NCBI GenBank assembly: GCA_019314085.1
Contig: JAFCZZ010000015.1
Span: 1 to 20,041, forward strand
DNA: 20,041 nt
DNA from: Deltaproteobacteria bacterium
Lineage (GTDB): Bacteria; Desulfobacterota; Syntrophia; Syntrophales; UBA2210
Reading direction: 5' to 3'
The notes below the pieces were generated by a model that was given only the letters and a program-made list of their open reading frames with translations, searched no databases and had not been told where the DNA came from. Below, one piece after another: positions 1-6,796 of the stretch. Position numbers and translations under genes: made by a program. Each line of letters starts with the position of its first letter. The first letter of the stretch is position 1.

Positions 1-133
1 TGAAATAAGCAAAGAGCTTGAAATGAATTGCAGGAATAATTCCCTTGAAGATGCTGCGCCTCTCGTCGCGGCCATTGAATCGGAATTTTCCAAGGTCAAA
101 ACCGCGTTGCAAAAGGAGGTAACCTCTCTATGA
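1..133 (+). CDS. Hpt-domain protein, C-terminal end (partial)
   Basis: The frame that starts at base 2 is open from the window edge to a TGA at 131-133 and encodes about 43 residues. They contain a helix with the pattern LE..A.LV..IE.EF..VK.AL. This is how the last two helices of a histidine phosphotransfer (Hpt) domain usually look, as at the end of hybrid sensor kinases. The phosphorylated histidine would lie upstream, outside the window. The stop overlaps the next start in an ATGA arrangement at 130-133, so the two genes are probably translationally coupled and share one mRNA. Because the next gene begins with a receiver domain, a phosphorelay between them is plausible. The identity rests on a short helical pattern only; it could be a free-standing Hpt protein or the tail of a large hybrid kinase. 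Confidence 0.6.
   Translation, partial: EISKELEMNCRNNSLEDAAPLVAAIESEFSKVKTALQKEVTSL
113..120 (+). promoter_or_regulatory. Strong Shine-Dalgarno site for the REC-PAS-GGDEF-EAL gene
   Basis: AAGGAGGT lies nine bases before the ATG at 130. It is a full match to the anti-Shine-Dalgarno sequence and lies inside the coding end of the preceding Hpt gene. It fixes the start codon at 130. Confidence 0.7.
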
Positions 134-2256
134 TCTACAAAGATCATCTCAAAAGAAATCCGTTGGCGCTGGTTGTCGACGACGATGATTCTCTGCGCAT
201 GTCGATGGGCGCGGCACTCAGAAAGGTCGGCTTTGATGTGATCGAAGCGGAGGATGGCCGCCGCGGAATCTCCCTTTACCGATCCGAGAGTCCCGATCTT
301 GTCCTGCTGGACGTTGTCATGCCGGAGATGGACGGTTTTGAAACATGCTCCGCCATCCGGGATCTCCCCGAGGGGCTGTATACGCAGGTTCTCATGGTGA
401 CCGGGTTGGATGATACCGATTCGCTCAAGAGGGCCTTTGAGGTCGGCGCGGATGGTTTCATATCCAAGCCTCTTAACCTGGTGATGCTGGGTCACCAGGG
501 AAGGTACATGCTGCGGGCCGGTCAGGCCTTCAGGGAACTGTACAGGAGCAGAAATCGCCTGGCCAAGACTCAGAAGCTTGCCAAACTCGGCAACTGGCAG
601 GTTGATCTCACCACCAATGAGTTTAACTGTTCCCATGAAGCAGGTTGTCTGCTTGGATTAAACGGGAACGGTAGGCGGGTGACATATGATGCCTTCCTGG
701 AGCAGGTTGTTGATCAGGAACGCGATGCGGTCAGGATAAAAATTGACAGGGCGGTGAAGGCAAAGGAATCGATCAACCTGGATTACCGTGTCGTCCTGCC
801 CGATGGCACCCAGAAGAACATACTGAACCGGGGAGAGGCACTCTTCAATGAGAAAGGGCTGCCGGAAATACTGCTGGGAGTTATTCAGGACGTGACCCGG
901 TTGAAACAGGCGGAGGAGGAAATTCGCCTGCTCGCCTTTTATGATGGTCTGACCGGTCTGGCGAATCGAATGCTTTTTCTGGACCGGCTTGACCAGACAA
1001 TTGCCATGGCGACGCGCAACAATCAGATATTCGCCCTGCTGTATCTTGACCTTGATCATTTCAAGCGGGTCAATGACACGCTCGGTCACCATATCGGCGA
1101 CCTGCTCTTGAAAAGCGTGGCGGAAACGCTCAAACGAAATATTCGCCGCAGCGATACCGCGACACGCCTCGGAACGGACAATGATGATTCAATAATCGCG
1201 AGACTCGGGGGGGATGAGTTTACCGTGTTGCTTCCCGATATCAAGGATATGGAAAGCGCGGCAGTGGTTGCCAGGCGTCTCATTCAAGCGATACCGGACA
1301 CCTACGATTGTGAGGGGCACGATGTGTCGGTGACCACCAGCATCGGTATCAGTGTTTTTCCCCAAGACGGGGAAAGTGCCGGCGTATTGTTGAAAAACGC
1401 GGATTCCGCGATGTATCAGGCAAAGGATTCCGGGAGGAATAATTATCAGTTCTATGAGGAATCCCTCAACCTCGCCGTTATTGAGCGGTTTTCAATGGAG
1501 CAGAATATCAGGGAGGCGCTGGATAAAGGGGAGTTTGTTCTCTACTATCAACCACAGGTCCACCTTGCAACGAGGAAGATCGTCGGCGCCGAGGCGTTGA
1601 TCCGATGGCCTCATCCGAAGAAGGGGATGATTCTCCCCGATGATTTTATCCAGATTGCGGAGGAATCGGACCTGATTATCAACATCAACAAGTGGGTCCT
1701 GCAAACGGCATGCAGACAGAGGAGTGAGTGGGAGAAAGCCGGTCTGTTCCCGACAAAGGTTGCTGTTAACCTGTCTGGATATAAGTTCGCGAAGCAGAGT
1801 ATTATAGAAAACATCGAGAATGCCCTCCGGATCGGCAATATCGACGCGCACGGTCTCGAGGTGGAGATTACCGAGAACGTTCTGATGCAGGATACGGATG
1901 ACACGATTTCGACGCTAAAAAGGATGAAAGCCCTGGGTGTTACCATGAGCATGGACGATTTTGGAACGGGGTACTCCTCCCTGCGCTACCTGACCGCGTT
2001 CCCCTTCGATGCCATAAAGATCGATCGTTCATTTGTCATGGGATGCGCAAGTCTACCGGATAATCTTGTTATCATACGAACCATTATCGCTATGGGCCAC
2101 AGCCTTGAGAAGAGGATCGTAGCGGAGGGGGTTGAAACGGAGGAACAGTTTGACCTGCTAAAGGCGTATGGATGTGATGAAGGACAGGGTTATTATTTCA
2201 GTCCCCCGGTTCCCCCTGATGAATTTGCCGAACTTCTGGCGAGAGGGACCCTCTAG
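130..2256 (+). CDS. Response regulator with PAS, GGDEF and EAL domains (c-di-GMP turnover)
   Basis: A 708-residue cytoplasmic regulator. A receiver domain (about 12-128) has the acidic cluster D17-D20, phosphoacceptor D61 in LLDVVMPEMDG, T91 and K113. A PAS domain follows (about 146-262). The GGDEF domain (about 263-435) has an intact GGDEF at 360-364, so diguanylate cyclase activity is possible. The EAL domain (about 450-700) has EAL at 488-490, a DDFGTGYSS loop starting at D609, KIDRSF and AEGVE, so phosphodiesterase activity is also expected. A segment of about 12 residues between two copies of RLG (346-348 and 358-360) separates the RxxD motif (339-342) from GGDEF, so the usual inhibitory-site spacing is lost. 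The gene overlaps the upstream Hpt gene by four bases. Which activity dominates cannot be read from sequence. Confidence 0.95.
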   Translation: MIYKDHLKRNPLALVVDDDDSLRMSMGAALRKVGFDVIEAEDGRRGISLYRSESPDLVLLDVVMPEMDGFETCSAIRDLPEGLYTQVLMVTGLDDTDSLKRAFEVGADGFISKPLNLVMLGHQGRYMLRAGQAFRELYRSRNRLAKTQKLAKLGNWQVDLTTNEFNCSHEAGCLLGLNGNGRRVTYDAFLEQVVDQERDAVRIKIDRAVKAKESINLDYRVVLPDGTQKNILNRGEALFNEKGLPEILLGVIQDVTRLKQAEEEIRLLAFYDGLTGLANRMLFLDRLDQTIAMATRNNQIFALLYLDLDHFKRVNDTLGHHIGDLLLKSVAETLKRNIRRSDTATRLGTDNDDSIIARLGGDEFTVLLPDIKDMESAAVVARRLIQAIPDTYDCEGHDVSVTTSIGISVFPQDGESAGVLLKNADSAMYQAKDSGRNNYQFYEESLNLAVIERFSMEQNIREALDKGEFVLYYQPQVHLATRKIVGAEALIRWPHPKKGMILPDDFIQIAEESDLIININKWVLQTACRQRSEWEKAGLFPTKVAVNLSGYKFAKQSIIENIENALRIGNIDAHGLEVEITENVLMQDTDDTISTLKRMKALGVTMSMDDFGTGYSSLRYLTAFPFDAIKIDRSFVMGCASLPDNLVIIRTIIAMGHSLEKRIVAEGVETEEQFDLLKAYGCDEGQGYYFSPPVPPDEFAELLARGTL

Positions 2257-2313
2257 GCCACTGGCCTCCGGATTCGCCCCCATCTAGAGGTGATGTTTCG
2301 CCCTTCTTTCTTC

Positions 2314-2342
2314 TTGACATAGTTGCGCCGTATTTCTATGGT
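2314..2342 (+). promoter_or_regulatory. Candidate sigma-70 promoter for the acyl-CoA synthetase-type gene
   Basis: TTGACA at 2314-2319 is a perfect -35 box. With a 17-base spacer it is followed by TATGGT at 2337-2342 (four of six matches to TATAAT). It lies in the 170-base gap after the c-di-GMP regulator and about 85 bases before the next start codon. No convincing terminator is seen after the upstream gene, so read-through is also possible. Confidence 0.5.
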
Positions 2343-2426
2343 TGTTCACGCGGGGGAGCTTGCCCTGTCATACATTCCCGACCACAGGCCCAGCCAGGGC
2401 GTTTTGATCAGACCACAGGAGGAGAG

Positions 2427-3815
2427 ATGCGATCTGTCCGCGAAGTAATGGAATCCAGGAGTATTGCCGTCTTCGGCGCCTCCCAGGACCCACTTAAGCC
2501 GGGTGCCCTGCTCATCGAGGTGTTGCGCCAGACGGGCTTCATCGGCCGGGTTGCCGGAATAAACCCCCGCGGTGGCGAGTTCCGGGGGGTCACGCTGTAT
2601 CCTTCCCTTGACGAGGTTCCCTTTGATGTGGATTTGGCCACCATGATCATCCCGCCCGTGGCGGTCCCGGAGGCCCTGAGGGATTGTGCCCGCAAGGGGG
2701 TGAAGGGTGTGGTGATCTCCTCCGAGGGGTTTGCCGAGTCCGGGGAAGAGGGGAAGGCGATACAGGAGGAGATCCGGACGATCCTGCGCTCCGCCGATAT
2801 CCGCGGCTTCGGACCGAACACCCTGGGGCTGGTGAATACGGAGACGGGCCTCCTGACCTCATACCTTGCGAACAGCAGCACGATGATCCCCGGTTCCGTG
2901 GGATTTGCCGCCCAGTCGGGGATCTTTGTGGGGGCACTGCTGATGTACATGAGTTCCTTCCCCGTGTACCGGATTTCAAAGGGCCTGGGTCTGGGGAACA
3001 AGGTGGACGTCGACGAGAGTGATGCCCTCGAATATCTGGCCGGGGATGAGCAGACACGGATCATCGGCCTGTATCTGGAGGATATTCACGATGGCCGGCG
3101 ATTCTTGAAAGAGGCTCGGAGGGCTGTCAGTAAAAAACCGGTCATTGTCCTCAAGGGCGGCCGCAGCGAGGCGGGAAGCGCCGCCACGGCCTCCCATACG
3201 GCAAGCCTCGCCGTCAATAACGCCATCCTGGACGGCGCTCTTCATCAGGCGGGGGTCCTGCGGGTGAGGACGATTGACGAACTTCTGGCAACGATCATGG
3301 GATTCCAGTGGGCACCCCTTCCGCGGGGAAACCGGATTGCCCTGGTTACCTTCAGCGGGGCTCAGGCGATCATGTCTGTCGATCAGGCGGCCGATGAGGG
3401 ACTCATCCTCGCCCGGTTCAGCTCGGAGACCCTGGACAGCCTCTCCGCGGTTATCTCGACCGATTCCAAACGGAAGAACCCCATTGATACCTATCCGGAC
3501 ATGAATGTGCACGGTTTTGAGAAGACATCGACCGAGGTTGTCAGGGCCCTTCTGGACGACGACGGCGTGGATGGGATCTTTTTTATCTCCTTTGCCGCAT
3601 ACGGCACCAGCATGATGGAACCCCTTGTGGATCTTGTCAGAAGGCGGGCGGACAAACCCTTCTTCGTGTCTCTTCTGGGGGGTGCCGACGATATCGCCCT
3701 GTCACGCGCCTATCTGATGGAGCGGGAGATCCCCATCTTCGATTACCCGGAGACAGGGGTGCGGGTTTTTTCACGGATGTGGGAGTACGCCCGCAGGCTC
3801 AGGAAATCGGTCTGA
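2427..3815 (+). CDS. ADP-forming acyl-CoA synthetase alpha-type protein (CoA-binding)
   Basis: A 462-residue protein built like the alpha subunit of ADP/NDP-forming acetyl-CoA synthetases. A CoA-binding Rossmann domain (about 5-135) begins with SIAVFGASQDP. Two succinyl-CoA-ligase-like flavodoxin domains follow (about 145-290 and 300-455). H257, in SHTASLA, sits in the motif that holds the transiently phosphorylated histidine in this family. These enzymes convert acyl-CoA, ADP and phosphate to acid, CoA and ATP, or the reverse. The ATP-grasp (beta) domain is absent here and from the window, so activity would need a partner encoded elsewhere. AGGAGGAG at 2417-2424 supports the ATG start. The gene stands alone behind its own promoter and converges with the small gene at 3830. 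Its composition looks slightly more GC-rich than that of its neighbours. The substrate is unknown; a protein-acylation role is less likely because no acetyltransferase domain is present. Confidence 0.88.
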   Translation: MRSVREVMESRSIAVFGASQDPLKPGALLIEVLRQTGFIGRVAGINPRGGEFRGVTLYPSLDEVPFDVDLATMIIPPVAVPEALRDCARKGVKGVVISSEGFAESGEEGKAIQEEIRTILRSADIRGFGPNTLGLVNTETGLLTSYLANSSTMIPGSVGFAAQSGIFVGALLMYMSSFPVYRISKGLGLGNKVDVDESDALEYLAGDEQTRIIGLYLEDIHDGRRFLKEARRAVSKKPVIVLKGGRSEAGSAATASHTASLAVNNAILDGALHQAGVLRVRTIDELLATIMGFQWAPLPRGNRIALVTFSGAQAIMSVDQAADEGLILARFSSETLDSLSAVISTDSKRKNPIDTYPDMNVHGFEKTSTEVVRALLDDDGVDGIFFISFAAYGTSMMEPLVDLVRRRADKPFFVSLLGGADDIALSRAYLMEREIPIFDYPETGVRVFSRMWEYARRLRKSV

Positions 3816-3829
3816 GGGATCCGAATCAC

Positions 3830-4060
3830 TTACTTTTCGATGTCTTTCAGCAGGTCTTTCACCCCCGCCTTGACAAGGGTGGGATCTAAAAACAGCTTGA
3901 TCTTTTTCGCGCCCCTGGCCTCGACAAAGGTCTTGTCGAAGGTGAGTTCGGTCTTTTTCAGGACCTTTAAATCATCATCCAGGCGTATGAAGTGGTAGTT
4001 CAGTCCCACCCCGAAGGCGAGAATTGATCCGATAGCGAGTATAATCAGTATCTTGTTCAC
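3830..4060 (-). CDS. Small membrane-anchored protein of unknown function
   Basis: A 76-residue reading frame starting with GTG at 4058-4060. GGAGG at 4067-4071 lies six bases before the start, which supports a real gene. Residues 3-21 are hydrophobic (ILIILAIGSILAFGVGLNY) and can act as a signal anchor or single membrane span. The remainder is polar and lysine-rich (KKTELTF, KKIKLFLD, a terminal helix ending DLLKDIEK) with no cysteines and no motif I recognise. It follows panB by 63 bases on the same strand and is probably the last gene of the pan operon. Its 3' end faces the acyl-CoA synthetase-type gene across only 14 bases, with no evident terminator between them. Function unknown; the position does not by itself show a role in pantothenate synthesis. 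Confidence 0.75.
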   Translation of the reverse strand: MNKILIILAIGSILAFGVGLNYHFIRLDDDLKVLKKTELTFDKTFVEARGAKKIKLFLDPTLVKAGVKDLLKDIEK

Positions 4061-4123
4061 AATAAACCTCCGTTGGCCTGTGCGCAGATCTTTCCTTCGA
4101 AAAATACGGAACCACCCCCTGTA

Positions 4124-4939
4124 TCAGAACGAGTGTTCTTTCCCTGGGAATGTCCCGCCCTTGACCTCGTCGATGTACTGCCCGACGGCGGCCTGGATGT
4201 CTTTGCTCAGTTCGGCGTATTTCTTGACAAATTTTGGTGTGAACTTCTCGAATGCCCCGAGTATGTCGTTGACGACAAGCACCTGGCCGTCGCACTCGAC
4301 GCCGGCCCCGATCCCGATCGTGGGGATTGTCAGGGCCCTGCTGATCTCGCCGGCAAGGGATGCCGGGACGCATTCCAGGACGAGGGAAAAGGCCCCCGCC
4401 TCCTCCAAGGCCTTTGCATCTTCCATCAGCTTCCGGGCAGTTTTGTCATCCTTCCCCTGCACCTTGTAGCCGCCGAGCTGGTGGACCGATTGGGGTGTGA
4501 GACCGAGATGACCCATGAGAGGAATACCCGCTGAGGTGATCTTTCTGACTGCCTCGGTTACCTCCTGCCCCCCCTCCAGCTTGACGCCGTGAGCACCGGC
4601 CTCTTTCATGAAACGGCCCGCGTTACGCACCGCCTCTTCGGCTGATACCTGGTATGACATAAAGGGCATGTCCGCGATGACCATCGCGCGCTTTGCCGCA
4701 CGGGAGACCGGTTTTGTGTGGTGGAGCATGTCCTCCATGGTGACCGGAAGCGTGCTGTCGTAGCCCAGGATGACCATGCCGAGGGAATCCCCTATCAGTA
4801 TCATATCCACACCGGCCTCATCCATAATCGCGGCAGTGGAATAGTCGTAGGCGGTCAGCATGGAGATCTTTTCTCCCTCCCGCTTCATCTTCAGTATGGC
4901 GGAGGTTGTAATCTTGTTTATCCTGCCCTGTTTACTCAT
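4124..4939 (-). CDS. panB: 3-methyl-2-oxobutanoate hydroxymethyltransferase (ketopantoate hydroxymethyltransferase)
   Basis: A 271-residue cytoplasmic enzyme of full family length. PanB transfers a hydroxymethyl group from 5,10-methylene-tetrahydrofolate to 2-oxoisovalerate, the first committed step of pantothenate and CoA synthesis. The TIM-barrel signatures are intact: LTAYDYSTA near 28, IGDSLGMV with metal ligand D51, IADMPF with metal ligand D90, VKLEGG with E122, GHLGLTPQS at 143-151, and LECVP with the probable catalytic base E189. [14 protein letters not shown] completes the active site. The start overlaps the end of the upstream DUF2520 gene by eight bases, and AAGGAG lies just before it, so the two are one operon. 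panC and panD are not in the window. Confidence 0.97.
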   Translation of the reverse strand: MSKQGRINKITTSAILKMKREGEKISMLTAYDYSTAAIMDEAGVDMILIGDSLGMVILGYDSTLPVTMEDMLHHTKPVSRAAKRAMVIADMPFMSYQVSAEEAVRNAGRFMKEAGAHGVKLEGGQEVTEAVRKITSAGIPLMGHLGLTPQSVHQLGGYKVQGKDDKTARKLMEDAKALEEAGAFSLVLECVPASLAGEISRALTIPTIGIGAGVECDGQVLVVNDILGAFEKFTPKFVKKYAELSKDIQAAVGQYIDEVKGGTFPGKEHSF

Positions 4940-5816
4940 CTGAAGCTCCTTTCAACAGTAATTGTATCTCCTCAGCCCTGTCTTTGGACAGGGTAGTATT
5001 CTTCACGCCTATCTCTACGGCAAAAAGCCCCATCTCGCAGTACACATTCAGAAGCTCTGGCATTGTCTCTCTGAGGGCCTTCAGATGCTTGCGGATGGTC
5101 CCGATGTCGCCGCGTGCTATGGGGCCGGTAAGAGATTGCTCGGTTCCCCGGCCTTCGATGTTTCCAAGGGTCCCCCTGACGAGGGGCCAGAATGATCGGA
5201 TTGCCTCGTCCCCCTCCATCCCCAGGTGCCGGTAGATCCCTTCCACCATATTCATCAGGGTCACGAGGTAGTTCGATGCCATGCAGGCCGCTGCGTGGTA
5301 GAGCGGTTTGTCCGCATCGGACACAAAGAAGGATACACCCCCCAGGTCGCGGACGATGCGCACCGCCCATTCTTTGATCTCGCCTTCGGCGGTGATGCTG
5401 AAGGTGCTCCCCGGGATGCTCTCTATGACCCCCTCGATATCTACAAAGGACTGGAGCGGGTGAATGGTTGCCACCTGTGCCCCGGAGGTGCGCGCGGCCT
5501 CCAGGAGGCCGAGTCCTCCGGCCCCGCTCATGTGAACGACCCTCTTGCCGGGACCGAAGCCGCCTCCGCGGGCAATCTCGCCGCATACGGGTTCAATGAG
5601 GTCGTCCGGTGTGGTGATGAAGATAGAGCTGGCAGGCAGGGCGGCCTGGAGGGGATTGTTCGAGACAATTCCGCCGGTGTATCCGATTCCCCTCTCAAGG
5701 GCGTCTGCGGACAGATCTGCGACTGAGGTTATCTCATAGTTGGCACTCCGGAGGAGATGACCTACGGCGGTGCCTACCTTGCCGAGTCCTATTATGGCGA
5801 TCGAGTCTTTGCTCAT
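4932..5816 (-). CDS. Rossmann-fold and DUF2520 domain protein (NADP-dependent oxidoreductase-like)
   Basis: A 294-residue protein. Residues 4-120 form an NAD(P)-binding Rossmann fold with the fingerprint [12 protein letters not shown] (G10, G12, G15). Residues from about 130 match the helical DUF2520 region, with IHPLQSF and [13 protein letters not shown] recognisable. The architecture resembles ketopantoate reductase and F420/NADP oxidoreductases, and the gene overlaps panB by eight bases. A role in the pantothenate pathway, for instance as an alternative ketopantoate reductase, is therefore a reasonable guess but unproven. The frame remains open to a possible start at 5945. I prefer the ATG at 5814-5816 because the Rossmann fold begins right after it and the extra 43 residues would be encoded by the leader hairpin. 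No clear Shine-Dalgarno site precedes this ATG, which is odd. Confidence 0.88.
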   Translation of the reverse strand: MSKDSIAIIGLGKVGTAVGHLLRSANYEITSVADLSADALERGIGYTGGIVSNNPLQAALPASSIFITTPDDLIEPVCGEIARGGGFGPGKRVVHMSGAGGLGLLEAARTSGAQVATIHPLQSFVDIEGVIESIPGSTFSITAEGEIKEWAVRIVRDLGGVSFFVSDADKPLYHAAACMASNYLVTLMNMVEGIYRHLGMEGDEAIRSFWPLVRGTLGNIEGRGTEQSLTGPIARGDIGTIRKHLKALRETMPELLNVYCEMGLFAVEIGVKNTTLSKDRAEEIQLLLKGASDE

Positions 5817-5821
5817 TTCAC

Positions 5822-5859
5822 AAAAAAGGGGCCTTTCCGGCTGATGTCGGAAGGGCCCC
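5822..5859 (-). terminator. Intrinsic-terminator-like hairpin in the pan operon leader (candidate attenuator)
   Basis: On the minus strand, arms at 5848-5859 and 5828-5839 form a 12-base-pair stem with one C-A mismatch and an eight-base loop, followed at once by six T (5827-5822). The T run ends five bases before the start codon at 5816. No minus-strand gene lies upstream that it could terminate, so it sits in the 5' leader and may control read-through into the operon. On the plus strand the stem has no T run after it. Confidence 0.65.
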
Positions 5860-5942
5860 ATAAGGTACACTATCGCTGCACGTTTTGACTTCGACCATTC
5901 CGTCCCAGTCCGGTGCTTCCGGATCCAAGCGGTTTTGCACAC

Positions 5943-5972
5943 CACCTATCACACGTGGAAACGGCTTGTCAA
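5943..5972 (-). promoter_or_regulatory. Candidate promoter for the DUF2520-panB operon
   Basis: Reading the minus strand, TTGACA (5972-5967) is a perfect -35 box. It is followed after 18 bases by TAGGTG (5948-5943), or after 17 bases by ATAGGT. The -10 box is weak but resembles TAGGTT before the tRNA-Val gene in this window. It would give a leader of about 120 bases containing the terminator-like hairpin. Confidence 0.45.
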
Positions 5973-6007
5973 CAGCTTATTTGCCTAAATTTCCGCCTTT
6001 TTATCCC

Positions 6008-6035
6008 TTGTAATTCCCAGGAGAGTTATTATACT
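6008..6035 (+). promoter_or_regulatory. Candidate promoter for the phosphatase-tilS-ftsH gene run
   Basis: TTGTAA at 6008-6013 and TATACT at 6030-6035 are separated by 16 bases and match the sigma-70 consensus at four and five of six positions. The site lies about 85 bases before the start at 6122. It diverges from the pan operon promoter within the same 305-base intergenic region; apart from these promoters and the leader hairpins I see nothing else there. Confidence 0.5.
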
Positions 6036-6121
6036 AAAATAACCGGGCCGCGATTCGTGTCGCTGCGCAAGAGTTTGAAAAGACGGAAAGATCCGCTGAC
6101 CCCATATCCTTCAGGAGAAAA

Positions 6122-6766
6122 ATGAGAAAAATTGGGCTGATGGTTTTTGATTTTGATGGAACGCTTGTGTACTCCGGGGAAGATCTCGCGAACTCAGTGA
6201 ATTACACGCTCCGCAAGCTGGGCATACCGGTTCTCGATACGGGGAAGATCATAGGATTCGTCGGAGATGGGGTGGTAAAACTGATCGAACGGTCCATGGG
6301 GGATGAGCATCGTAGCAGATTCGACGAGGCGATGGGGCTGTTCAGGGCCTATTACGCCGAGCACCTTCTCGATACGACAATCCTCTATCCGGGGGTGGCC
6401 GACACGCTGGAGTATTTCAGGGACACAAAGAAGCTGATTATTACGAATAAACTCTATGAGTACACTCTGAAAATTTCGGAGGCGCTGGGAATAGCGGAAT
6501 ACTTTGAAGAGATTATCGGCGTCGACAGCCTCTCCACCAGGAAGCCCGATCGAGAGCTGTTGATCCCCTTCCTGGAGCGGTATGGCGTTGAAAGGACCGA
6601 TACCGTGGTTATCGGTGACGGGATCAACGATATACTGTTGGCCAAGAATGCCGGAACATTGAGCTGCGCGCTGCTGAACGGCCTGGGAGGCAGAGAGAGG
6701 CTTTTGTCTCTGAGACCGGATTACTGTTGCGAGGATATAGCACAGCTGAGAGAACTGTTCACATAA
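6122..6766 (+). CDS. HAD-superfamily hydrolase, phosphoglycolate phosphatase-like
   Basis: A 214-residue cytoplasmic phosphatase of the haloacid dehalogenase superfamily. The motifs are in order: motif I DFDGTL with nucleophile D10 and D12; a helical cap (about 15-85); motif II IITNK with its threonine; a lysine in TRKPDRE as motif III; and motif IV GDGINDI with D166 and D170. Length and cap type fit Gph/PGP enzymes, which clear 2-phosphoglycolate, but PpaX-like pyrophosphatases and other phosphatases of the subfamily look the same, so no symbol is given. AGGAG at 6113-6117 lies four bases before the ATG. It is the first gene of the rightward run and ends about 30 bases before tilS. Confidence 0.88.
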   Translation: MRKIGLMVFDFDGTLVYSGEDLANSVNYTLRKLGIPVLDTGKIIGFVGDGVVKLIERSMGDEHRSRFDEAMGLFRAYYAEHLLDTTILYPGVADTLEYFRDTKKLIITNKLYEYTLKISEALGIAEYFEEIIGVDSLSTRKPDRELLIPFLERYGVERTDTVVIGDGINDILLAKNAGTLSCALLNGLGGRERLLSLRPDYCCEDIAQLRELFT

Positions 6767-6796
6767 CGGACTGCAGTGTGGAGGAGAGACTGCCCC

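Noticed and set aside
2251..2289. CTCTAG/CTAGAG inverted repeat after the GGDEF-EAL gene
   Set aside because: Six-base arms separated by about 27 bases and no T run; not a convincing terminator or operator.
2408..3064. 218-residue open frame on the minus strand
   Set aside because: It lies wholly antisense to the acyl-CoA synthetase-type gene, is serine/arginine/proline-rich as expected of a GC-rich shadow frame, and has no domain signal.
5817..5945. Longer start for the DUF2520 protein, adding 43 N-terminal residues
   Set aside because: The added residues would be encoded by the leader hairpin and have no family resemblance; the Rossmann fold begins immediately after the later ATG.
5925..5950. 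T-box-like string in the pan leader (AGGTGG followed by ACCGC on the minus strand)
   Set aside because: The two halves of the T-box motif are split by extra bases, no specifier stem precedes them, and the string overlaps the likely -10 region.
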